Shown here: positions 8,163 to 15,608 of the stretch, one piece after another
How the letters are laid out: each line of letters begins with the position of its first letter
Numbering within the stretch: position 1 is the stretch's first letter
DNA from: Xiheibacterium sp038325765
GTDB lineage: Bacteria; Myxococcota_A; Polyangia; Nannocystales; Nannocystaceae
NCBI GenBank assembly: GCA_038325765.1
Contig: JBBQJI010000010.1
Span: forward strand, 62,001-126,000
Reading direction: 5' to 3'
Length of the DNA stretch: 64,000 nucleotides
Translations under genes and position numbers: made by a program
The notes under the pieces: model-generated
The model's input: the letters and a program-made list of their open reading frames with translations, nothing else
Told to the model about the DNA's origin: nothing
The model's database searches: none

Positions 8163-10712
8163 ATGATACAGGGTTCGTCCGTTCAGTTGAGCAAGGCGAT
8201 CCATTCGATGCTAGACGACTCGTCAGGCTTCTCCCGCGCCCGGAACCTCCTTCAAAGGGCAGGCAACGGTACCTCTGCCCACGCCGGGCCGGGAGAAGCT
8301 GACGTCTCGAGCGGCGCTGATCTCGAGCGGCTCATCTCTGCGCTCCGCGAACGCGACGAGCTCGAGATCGCCGCTGAGCATCGGGTGGCTGCAAGATCTG
8401 GTTCATACGGCGCGTGGCCGGATCGGTTGGATCAACGGCTGCTTGCGGCACTTCGGGCGCGAGATCTCGTCGCGCCGTATCGCCATCAAGAGATCGCGCT
8501 CGACGCCGCGCTCGGCGGTCGCGACGTCGTCATCGCGACGGGCACCGCATCGGGCAAGTCGCTGTGCTTCCAGTTGCCGATCCTCCACGCGGTGCTCGAA
8601 GAGCCCGACGCTCGCGCGCTGATGCTCTTCCCCACCAAGGCGCTCGCGCGCGATCAGTGCGAGTCGCTGCGGACGCTGGTGCGCGGCCTCGGTGCGCGAT
8701 CGTTCATCGGCGTGGCCCCGTTCGACGGCGACACGCCGCCCGACGAGCGCCGCGCCGCCCGGGCCCGCGCGGCAGTCATCGCCACCAACCCCGACATGCT
8801 GCATCGCTCGATGCTGCCGATGCACGAGGGGTGGGCGCGCTTCTTCGCCGGCCTGCGCTACGTGGTGCTCGACGAGCTGCACACCTACCGCGGCGTGTTC
8901 GGGGCCCACGTCGGCAACGTGCTGCGGCGGCTGTGGCGGATCTGTGCCCACTATGGCAGCCGGCCCCAGGTCATCGCCGCGTCGGCGACGATCGCGAACC
9001 CCCAGTCGCTGGCCCGCGCCGTCATCGGCCGTCCCGAGGTGGTGTGCGTAGACGAGGACTGCTCGCCCAGCGGCCCGCGCACGGTGATGATCCTCAATCC
9101 CAAGGTCGTCGACGCCACCACCGGCGTCCGCCGCGACTACCTCAAGGTCACGCGCGTGGTCGCCAACGAGGTGCGGCGCGCCGGCGTGCAGAGCCTGGTC
9201 TTCTGCCGCACGCGCAAGGCGGTCGAGCTGCTCACCCGCTACCTGCGCGACGACGAGCGCGGCGATGGCGGGCCTCTACCCGGCGGCAGCGCGAACGATG
9301 CGATCCGTGGCTACCGCGGCGGCTATCTGCCCGACCGTCGGCGCGAGGTCGAGGCGGCGCTGCGCAGCGGCGAGGCGCGCATGGTCGCGACCACCAACGC
9401 GCTCGAGCTCGGCATCGACATCGGCGGCGTCGACGTGGTGGTGCTGTCGGGGTATCCGGGCTCGCGTGCGGCCACCGTACAGCGGCTCGGTCGCGCCGGT
9501 CGGCGGGGCGAGGCGGCGCTCGGCGTGGTGGTGCTGTCGTCGATGCCCACCGACCAGTTCATCGCCGCCGACCCGGCGTTTCTGCTCGGGCAGCCGGTCG
9601 AGCACGCCGCGGTCGACCCCGACAACCCGGAGATCTGGCTGCCCCACCTGCGCTGCGCGGTGCAGGAGCTGCCGCTGGTGGCGACCGAGTGCTGGGGCGA
9701 GATGTCGGCCGACGACACGGTGTGCGGCGCCGACTACCTCGTCGAGCGCGGCGTGCTGCTGCGACAGGACACGGTCCCGCCGCTGTACCTCGCCCGCGGG
9801 GCCGACAGCGCCGCCGACCAGGTCGATCTGCGCGGCCCCATCGAGGAGAACTTCGCGGTCGTCGACGATGCCGGCGACATCTTGGCCGAGGTCGCCTTCG
9901 CGGACGCGCCGCTGTACCTGCATCCCGGCGCGATCTATCCGATCGAGGGCCGCACCTTCGAGGTCCGGGCGCTCGACTGGGACGGGCGCAAGGCCACCGT
10001 GCGGGCGGTCGACGCCGACTACTACACCGAGGCGGTGCCCAAGCTGCGGGTGCGCATCCTCGATCCCGACGGTGCCGAGGCGGCGGCCCATGACGCCGTG
10101 CCCGACGATCGCGGCGGGGTCGGCGAGGCCCACGTGATCCGCAACGTGCCGGGCTTCAAGAAGCTGCGCTTCCGCACCCACGAGAACATCGGCTTCGGCC
10201 CGGTCGCGCTGCCCGATCTCGAGCTGCACACGCGTGCGGCGTACTGGCCGCTGCCGACCTCTGCCCTCGCGATGGCGCCGACGGCCCGGGCCACCGCCGC
10301 GCTCGCGGCCGGCCACGCGATCCACCACTGTGCCGCGCTGTTGTTGATGTGCGACGTCGCCGATCTCGGGCATGCGATCACGGCGGGGCATCCGTCGAGC
10401 TACGGCACCGTCGCGAGCGGCATCGCCGGGCCCGACACCAACGCCCAGCTCGCCGCGGCGGCGCGCCCGTACATCGTGCTGTTCGACTGGATGCCCGGCG
10501 GCGCGGGCCTGGCCAACACCGCCTTCGCGCTCGGGTCCGGGCTGTTCGAGCGCGCTGCGGCGGCGGTTGCGGGGTGCTCGTGTGCCGCGGGTTGTCCGAC
10601 GTGCCTCGGCCCGTCGGTCGCCGAACGCGAGCGACCGATCGACCGCCGCGCCGTCGCCCTCGTGCTCGAGGCCATGCGTCGCGTCGCGTCCTGCGGAGGC
10701 GCGCAGGCGTGA
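8163..10712 (+). CDS. mrfA: MrfA-like DEXH helicase with DUF1998-type zinc cluster
   Basis: An 849-residue superfamily 2 helicase. Walker A is ATGTASGKS with Lys132; Walker B is DELH at 237-240; motif III is SATIANP; motifs V/VI are TNALELGIDIGGVDVV and QRLGRAGRRG. The C-terminal third ends in a four-Cys cluster, CSCAAGCPTC (Cys805, 807, 811, 814), typical of the MrfA/YprA group with the DUF1998 domain. In Bacillus subtilis MrfA works with the exonuclease MrfB in repair of mitomycin C lesions; the same partner follows here with a GTGA overlap. The first 45-50 codons contain codons rare elsewhere (ATA, TTG, CTA, TCA), so the true start may be ATG 8208 or differ. A -10-like CATACT (8151-8156) ends 6 bases before the ATG. 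Confidence 0.88.
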   Translation: MIQGSSVQLSKAIHSMLDDSSGFSRARNLLQRAGNGTSAHAGPGEADVSSGADLERLISALRERDELEIAAEHRVAARSGSYGAWPDRLDQRLLAALRARDLVAPYRHQEIALDAALGGRDVVIATGTASGKSLCFQLPILHAVLEEPDARALMLFPTKALARDQCESLRTLVRGLGARSFIGVAPFDGDTPPDERRAARARAAVIATNPDMLHRSMLPMHEGWARFFAGLRYVVLDELHTYRGVFGAHVGNVLRRLWRICAHYGSRPQVIAASATIANPQSLARAVIGRPEVVCVDEDCSPSGPRTVMILNPKVVDATTGVRRDYLKVTRVVANEVRRAGVQSLVFCRTRKAVELLTRYLRDDERGDGGPLPGGSANDAIRGYRGGYLPDRRREVEAALRSGEARMVATTNALELGIDIGGVDVVVLSGYPGSRAATVQRLGRAGRRGEAALGVVVLSSMPTDQFIAADPAFLLGQPVEHAAVDPDNPEIWLPHLRCAVQELPLVATECWGEMSADDTVCGADYLVERGVLLRQDTVPPLYLARGADSAADQVDLRGPIEENFAVVDDAGDILAEVAFADAPLYLHPGAIYPIEGRTFEVRALDWDGRKATVRAVDADYYTEAVPKLRVRILDPDGAEAAAHDAVPDDRGGVGEAHVIRNVPGFKKLRFRTHENIGFGPVALPDLELHTRAAYWPLPTSALAMAPTARATAALAAGHAIHHCAALLLMCDVADLGHAITAGHPSSYGTVASGIAGPDTNAQLAAAARPYIVLFDWMPGGAGLANTAFALGSGLFERAAAAVAGCSCAAGCPTCLGPSVAERERPIDRRAVALVLEAMRRVASCGGAQA

Positions 10713-12037
10713 GTATGGGCGGCCGGCTCGCTGCGCTCGCGCGCGGGGGTGCCCTCGGCCAGACGTGGGGCACCCTGACCGACGCGGTGGGCGTCGGGTT
10801 CTCGGTGCATCAGCACGGCGGACGCGAGGCGGCAGGCCGAGATCCCAGGGCGGATGCGGTGACGGCATCGCTCGCGCGGCTCGCCGCGCCCGCGGCGGAC
10901 GACGGACGGTCGCCGCTGCTGTTCGATCTGGAAACGACCGGCCTCGGTCGCGACGCGGTGCCGTTCCTCGTCGGCCTCGGCGGCTTCGAGGCGGGTGGCA
11001 CGGCGTGGGTGCGGCAGTGGCAGCTCGATCGGCCCGAGGGCGAGCGGGCGATGTGGTGCGACGTGCTCGATGCGCTGCGCGGGGAGCCAGCAGGCACGCG
11101 GCTGCTCACCTACAATGGCGCGAGCTTCGATCGGACGATCGTGCGGCTGCGGCTGCGGCGACTCGGGATGTGGGACGGGGCGGTGGCGCGGCGCTTCGAG
11201 GCCGATCACGTCGATCTGTTGCCGGTGTGCCGGCGACTGTGGCGGGATGTGTTGCCCGATCTGCGGCTCGTCACGCTCGAGCGCGAGATCCTCGGTGCGG
11301 CTCGGCACGGCGATCCCGGGGGTGCCGAGATCGCGGCGCTGGGGCAGGCGTGGATCGGCGGTCGGCGCGATGACACCACCGCGGCCGGCATGGTCGCGGC
11401 GCGGCGGCACAACGCCGACGATCTGCTCGGGCTCGCGTCGCTGAGCGTGGCGTGTGCGCGGGCGATCGGTGCGCCTGGCGAGCTCGGCGAGGCCCTGGGC
11501 GTGGTGCGGCACCTCGCGCGCCACGGCGCGCTGGACGAGCTCACCGCGGTGGTCGACGCTTGGGTCACGCGCGCGCTCGACGGAGGCGGCTTCGGCATCG
11601 ACCTGCTGCTGCACGGCGTGCGTGCGCTTCGCCGGGGCGGGGAGCACGGGCGCGCCCACGGCCTGCTGCAGGCGATCTGTGCGCGGCACCGAGGACACCC
11701 CGAGGCGACCCTGCGCCTGGCGATGGATCTCGAGCACCGGCTGCGCCGGGCCGATCTCGCCCTTTCGTGTCTGCGAACGCTGGCCGATCCGTGTCCGCAC
11801 CGACTCGCCCGACTCGAGCGCAAGCAGGGGGCGCGTGTCCGGGCGATCGCGGTCGACCCCGCGGTGACGGTTGTGCCGGTCGCCACGGTGCCGGTCGCGG
11901 CGCACCCGTCGGTCGTGGCCGCGACGGCAGCGACCCCCACGGCAGCGGCCGCGCATGTGCCTGCGCGACCGGAGCTCCCGGGCGCGTGGCGGGCTCGGGT
12001 GGCGCGGACGACTGCGCGCCGCGCACCTGCCGTGTAA
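10709..12037 (+). CDS. mrfB: MrfB-like DEDD exonuclease
   Basis: A 442-residue protein starting at GTG 10709 inside the helicase stop (GTGA), with GGAGG at 10695-10699. It has a ribonuclease-H-like exonuclease fold: FDLETTG gives Asp73 and Glu75, TYNGASFD gives Asn136 and Asp141, and RRHNADDLLGL gives His234 and the last acidic residues at 237-238. This matches the YprB/MrfB family, which acts with the MrfA helicase in an excision-like repair of DNA crosslink or alkylation damage. The C-terminal part is helical with TPR-like segments (GHPEATLRLAMDLEHRL), then an Ala/Val/Pro-rich tail. Which nucleic acid it degrades cannot be told from sequence. Confidence 0.85.
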   Translation: MSMGGRLAALARGGALGQTWGTLTDAVGVGFSVHQHGGREAAGRDPRADAVTASLARLAAPAADDGRSPLLFDLETTGLGRDAVPFLVGLGGFEAGGTAWVRQWQLDRPEGERAMWCDVLDALRGEPAGTRLLTYNGASFDRTIVRLRLRRLGMWDGAVARRFEADHVDLLPVCRRLWRDVLPDLRLVTLEREILGAARHGDPGGAEIAALGQAWIGGRRDDTTAAGMVAARRHNADDLLGLASLSVACARAIGAPGELGEALGVVRHLARHGALDELTAVVDAWVTRALDGGGFGIDLLLHGVRALRRGGEHGRAHGLLQAICARHRGHPEATLRLAMDLEHRLRRADLALSCLRTLADPCPHRLARLERKQGARVRAIAVDPAVTVVPVATVPVAAHPSVVAATAATPTAAAAHVPARPELPGAWRARVARTTARRAPAV

Positions 12038-12142
12038 GGCAGGCGGGAGCATCGCGTTGGCGCTCCACACCTCACAGAGGCGCGAGCGGGCGTCGCGGCA
12101 TGCGGCCGCGTCCCACCGCCCATGTTAGGGTACCTGGCCATC

Positions 12143-13033
12143 GTGACCGTGCGCGCACCGATTCGTCGACTGGGAGTGGCCTGCGCCGTGGGGCTGGGCA
12201 TCGGCGCCTTTGGGTGCATGTCGCTGACGCCCCAGCTCGCGCCGACGGACTTCGCCGCGGCCGAGCGCGTCGCCGACCGCGACGCTCGCGAGGCGCTGTA
12301 CGCCGAGTCGACGATCTACCGCCACGATCTGCCGCAGGGCATCCGCTACACCAAGGGCACCAGCGCGAAGGCCGAGCAGCGGAGCTGGCAGTCGCTCGAT
12401 GCGGTGCTGCGCTCGGACGCGGCCTCGTTCGAGGCGCTTCCCCACCGCAAGCTGCGACGCGCGCGACTGTTCACGGCGCTCGGCATCGCGACGTCGCTGG
12501 TCACCGTCGCCGGCATCGCGGCCTCGGCGCGCGAGGGGCTCGATCTCAAGGGGCTCGACGGCACCGGCGGGATCTTGCTCGGGGGTGGCATCGCGACCGT
12601 CGCGTTCGCCATCACCGCGGGCATCATCTACACGCGGGCACGCAAGGACTACGATCGCGCCGTCGACGTCTACAACGACAGCCTCGGGGTCCGCCTCGGG
12701 CTGTACGGGGCCGACGGCAAGTACATCCCGCCCCGCGGCGCGCTCGTCGACAAGGACGGCTACATTTTGCTCGACGAGCCCGAGCGCGCCACCGGTGGCC
12801 GCGATTCGGCCCAAGACGCGGAGATCGGACCCGAGCGGCCGCCGGCGATCCCCGCCGGGCTGCCCGAGATCCCCGAGGGGGACGCTCCGCTTGCCGAGCC
12901 GCCGCCTGGGCAGAGCCCGCCTGGGCAGAGCCCGCCTGCCCAGAGCCCGCCGCCGGTCCAGCGTCCGGCGGACGTGGCGGTGCCCGACGCGCCGCCTTCG
13001 AGCACCGCCGCCCTGCGCTTGCAGATGCGCTGA
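12143..13033 (+). CDS. Lipoprotein with two transmembrane helices and Pro-rich tail
   Basis: About 296 residues from GTG 12143; an ATG at 12122 is in frame, but the codons between include TTA and overlap a -10-like TAGGGT (12126-12131), so the GTG is preferred. A signal peptide ends at IGAFGC, a good lipobox. After an N-terminal domain of about 90 residues come two predicted membrane helices (TALGIATSLVTVAGIAAS and ILLGGGIATVAFAITAGI). The C-terminus is Pro-rich, with three PPGQS/PPAQS repeats encoded by a 15-base tandem repeat at about 12905-12950. No known family is recognised. The position downstream of the mrf pair appears unrelated. Confidence 0.65.
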   Translation: MTVRAPIRRLGVACAVGLGIGAFGCMSLTPQLAPTDFAAAERVADRDAREALYAESTIYRHDLPQGIRYTKGTSAKAEQRSWQSLDAVLRSDAASFEALPHRKLRRARLFTALGIATSLVTVAGIAASAREGLDLKGLDGTGGILLGGGIATVAFAITAGIIYTRARKDYDRAVDVYNDSLGVRLGLYGADGKYIPPRGALVDKDGYILLDEPERATGGRDSAQDAEIGPERPPAIPAGLPEIPEGDAPLAEPPPGQSPPGQSPPAQSPPPVQRPADVAVPDAPPSSTAALRLQMR

Positions 13034-13110
13034 TCCGTCATCGGCGGCTCAGCGCTTCCGCGAGCGCCCGTCCGTCTGCGCTGTCGTGATCGCGAGGCCC
13101 GTGCTAGGCA

Positions 13111-13506
13111 ATGCGCATGCGGAGCACGCCAGCGCGCGCGGTCTGGGGACTCGCAGCCATCATGGGGCTCGGTGCGATCGGGTGCAGCGACACAGTCGGG
13201 CCCGAGCGCGTCATCGACGGTCAGCAGCTGTACGAGAACTATTGCGCGCGGTGCCACGGACTGGACGGGCGGCCGTTGGCCGACCAACTCCAGGCCCGCG
13301 ACCTCTCGAACCGTCGCATCGTGGATAGCCTCAGCGACGAGGCCATCTCGATGACCATCCAGCGCGGCCGCCCACCCGCGATGCCGGCATTCCAAGACGA
13401 GTTCACCGAGGCCTCGCTGATGGTGCTGGTCGCCTACGTCCGCAGCCTGTCGGGCTCCGCCGGGTCCAAGGCGAAGTCGGGCGGCGACGGTGCGACACCG
13501 CCGTGA
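13111..13506 (+). CDS. Small c-type cytochrome lipoprotein
   Basis: A 131-residue protein with signal peptide and lipobox (LGAIGC) followed by one cytochrome c domain. The haem motif CARCH is at residues 45-49 (YENYCARCHGLDGRP), and a likely Met ligand is in PPAMPAF near residue 91. It should be anchored to a membrane facing the periplasm and carry electrons; no oxidase or dehydrogenase is nearby to name its partner. ATG 13117 is an alternative start that would place the -10-like TAGGCA (13105-13110) six bases upstream. The stop overlaps the GTG of the DNA methyltransferase gene. Confidence 0.85.
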   Translation: MRMRSTPARAVWGLAAIMGLGAIGCSDTVGPERVIDGQQLYENYCARCHGLDGRPLADQLQARDLSNRRIVDSLSDEAISMTIQRGRPPAMPAFQDEFTEASLMVLVAYVRSLSGSAGSKAKSGGDGATPP

Positions 13507-15029
13507 GCAGTCGGTCGCGCCCGCCACGGAGCACCGAACCGTTGGGGTCGCCCGCCGACGAATCCGTCGCAGATGAGCACGGGCTCGAGGTCGAGCTCGT
13601 GTGGCGCGGCAAGTACGACGCCCACGGTCGCCGCGTGGTGGTGGCGCCCCGTGACGTGGTGCTCACGCCGATCGAGCACCATGGCGCGGCCGAAGCACCC
13701 AGCGGCGAGCTTGGGTGGGGCGACAACCTCGACATCCTGGATGGGTGGCTGTCCCGCCACCGCGGCGCGGTCGACCTCGCGTACATCGATCCACCGTTTT
13801 CGACCGGCAGCGACTTCGCCGTGCTCACGCGGGTCCGCGATCGCAGCGGCGCCGAGCAGGTGCTCGCGCAGCCGGCGTATACCGATCGCTGGCCCGGGGG
13901 CACCGCCGCGTATCTGGCGATGCTCGCACCGCGCCTCGAGCGGATCTCCGCCCTGCTGGCGCCGCACGGCAGCCTCTACGTCCACGTCGATCCCACCGTG
14001 GGCCATGCGGTGCGTCTGCTCCTCGACGAGATCCTCGGGGCCGGCGCGTTCCAGCGCGAGATCATCTGGCGCATCGGCTGGGTGTCGGGGTTCAAGACCC
14101 GCGCGCGCAACTGGATCCGCAATCACGACACGATCCTGTTCTACGCCAAGGATCCGTCGCGGATGCGCTTCAACAAACAGTATGTCCCCCATCCGGCGGG
14201 CTATGTGCGGCGCTCGGGTGCAGCGGCCAAGGCCCCGGGGATGGCGATCGATGACGTGTGGAACGCGGGCGTCGGCGACCTACAATTGCAGGGAAGAGAC
14301 GCACTGGACTCGATCCAGATCAAGAGCTTCTCGCGCGAGAAGACCGGCTACGCCACACAGAAGAACGAGAGCCTGCTGCGCCGCATCGTCGCCGCGTCGT
14401 CGAACCCGGGCGATCTCGTGCTCGATGCCTTCGCCGGGGCGGGGACGACCGCGGTCGTGGCCGCCGCGATGGGGCGGCGGTTCCTCGCTTGCGACATCGG
14501 GGCTGCAGCGATCGAGCTCAGCCGCGGGCGCCTGCTGCGGGCAGCGCCAGAGACGACGTGGTCGCTGGTGCGCCCACCTGACGCCTGGGTCGCACAACCG
14601 GCGATCGTCGAGGCCGCGGGCGCCCGAGCGTGGCGAGTCTTCGCCGGTCCGGGTGACTCGGGCGGCGCCGGCCCGAACGTGCGCTTCGACGTGGGGATCG
14701 ACCGCGGCGGCGTTGCGTCGATCGAACTGCACGCGCTCGCGCCGTCTGAGGCCGCCGATGCGACCGTCGCCGCTGCGATCACTGCGGGCGCCGATCCGCT
14801 GCGCGAGTGGGCGGTGGACTGGGCCGCCGCCGACGGCCCGATGCGGCCCTCGGAGTTGCGCGTGGCCGACGGCACCGCGGCGATCGACCGCCGCTTCGAG
14901 TCGCCACAGCCACTCGCGACCACGGCCCGCATCACCGTGCAGCTCGTCGATCTCGCCTTCGGCCGTCGGCGGGTCGAGCTCGTGGTCGAGCGCGCCCGTA
15001 CGTGGCGGCTGCACGCGCGCTGGTGGTGA
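13503..15029 (+). CDS. DNA methyltransferase (N6-adenine / N4-cytosine, beta-type order)
   Basis: A 508-residue protein whose GTG overlaps the cytochrome stop. The catalytic motif IV DPPF is at 96-99 (AYIDPPFSTGSDF) and the AdoMet-binding motif I FAGAGTT begins at Phe310, so the order is IV then I, as in beta-class amino-methyltransferases such as type III Mod subunits. WRIGWVSGFKTRARN, HDTILFYAKDP and QKNESLLRRIVAASSNPGD match this family. Residues after about 350 form an extra domain of about 155 residues that I do not recognise and that could help target recognition. No restriction nuclease or type III Res subunit is seen within the window, so it looks like an orphan modification enzyme. 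Confidence 0.87.
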   Translation: MSSRSRPPRSTEPLGSPADESVADEHGLEVELVWRGKYDAHGRRVVVAPRDVVLTPIEHHGAAEAPSGELGWGDNLDILDGWLSRHRGAVDLAYIDPPFSTGSDFAVLTRVRDRSGAEQVLAQPAYTDRWPGGTAAYLAMLAPRLERISALLAPHGSLYVHVDPTVGHAVRLLLDEILGAGAFQREIIWRIGWVSGFKTRARNWIRNHDTILFYAKDPSRMRFNKQYVPHPAGYVRRSGAAAKAPGMAIDDVWNAGVGDLQLQGRDALDSIQIKSFSREKTGYATQKNESLLRRIVAASSNPGDLVLDAFAGAGTTAVVAAAMGRRFLACDIGAAAIELSRGRLLRAAPETTWSLVRPPDAWVAQPAIVEAAGARAWRVFAGPGDSGGAGPNVRFDVGIDRGGVASIELHALAPSEAADATVAAAITAGADPLREWAVDWAAADGPMRPSELRVADGTAAIDRRFESPQPLATTARITVQLVDLAFGRRRVELVVERARTWRLHARWW

Positions 15030-15042
15030 GCGCGATCGCTTG

Positions 15043-15534
15043 CTAGCGCTCGGGGATGACGACCGTGTGCCCGCCGTGGGCGAACGTGGGCCGCGCAGCG
15101 CCGTCGCGCCACACCACCCACTGGGCGAGATCGGCTTGGGCGCGGTTGCCGAATCGCGCTGCCAGCGGCCGTCCGAGCCCGGCCGACGGCACCTCGCAGC
15201 GCAGGCCCAGCTGACGATCTTCGACGAGCGTCGACGGATCGAGCGCCACCTCGCGCTCGTCGTCGAGTCGCAACCACACGGTGCCGTCACCATCGGCGTG
15301 CACGGCCACCACGCGCAGCGCGGTGTCGTCGATTGTGACGTAGCAGAACTGCTGGCCGAGCCGCACGATGGTCTCGCCGCCGTCGGAGACGTCGATGCTC
15401 TGGGTGAGCGTGCGGGCGAGCCCGGCGTGCGTGACCGGATCGTCACCGAACGACCACGAACCGCCTGCCGACAACCGCAGGGGCACTCCGCGCCGCATGC
15501 GCTCCAGCAACTCTGGATCGATCGCGTCCGCCAT
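15043..15534 (-). CDS. Hypothetical protein, possibly DUF1285-like
   Basis: A 163-residue soluble protein from ATG 15534. It reads like a compact beta-rich domain: GGSWSFGDDPVTHAGLARTL, then alternating strands (QQFCYVTIDDTALRVVAVHA, TVWLRLDDEREVAL) and a final WVVWRDG. The order of a short helix followed by two small barrels recalls the DUF1285 family, but I cannot confirm it. There is no signal peptide. It converges with the methyltransferase gene and diverges from the ABC-F gene. Confidence 0.6.
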   Translation of the reverse strand: MADAIDPELLERMRRGVPLRLSAGGSWSFGDDPVTHAGLARTLTQSIDVSDGGETIVRLGQQFCYVTIDDTALRVVAVHADGDGTVWLRLDDEREVALDPSTLVEDRQLGLRCEVPSAGLGRPLAARFGNRAQADLAQWVVWRDGAARPTFAHGGHTVVIPER

Positions 15535-15567
15535 GACCTCGCACGAGTGTGTCAGACGCCAGGCGGT

Positions 15568-15597
15568 TTGCCACGCGGGCAAAGACCGTGCTACCTC
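15568..15597 (+). promoter_or_regulatory. Probable sigma70-type promoter of the ABC-F gene
   Basis: TTGCCA at 15568-15573 and TACCTC at 15592-15597, spaced by 18 bases, with TGC directly before the -10 box. The start codon lies 11 bases after the -10 box and no Shine-Dalgarno is present. Confidence 0.4.
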
Positions 15598-15608
15598 GCC
15601 CGCTCACC

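Noticed and set aside
13503..15029. Restriction-modification or phage-defence system around the methyltransferase
   Set aside because: No nuclease, helicase subunit or specificity gene adjoins it; the nearby helicase-exonuclease pair is better explained as MrfA/MrfB repair.
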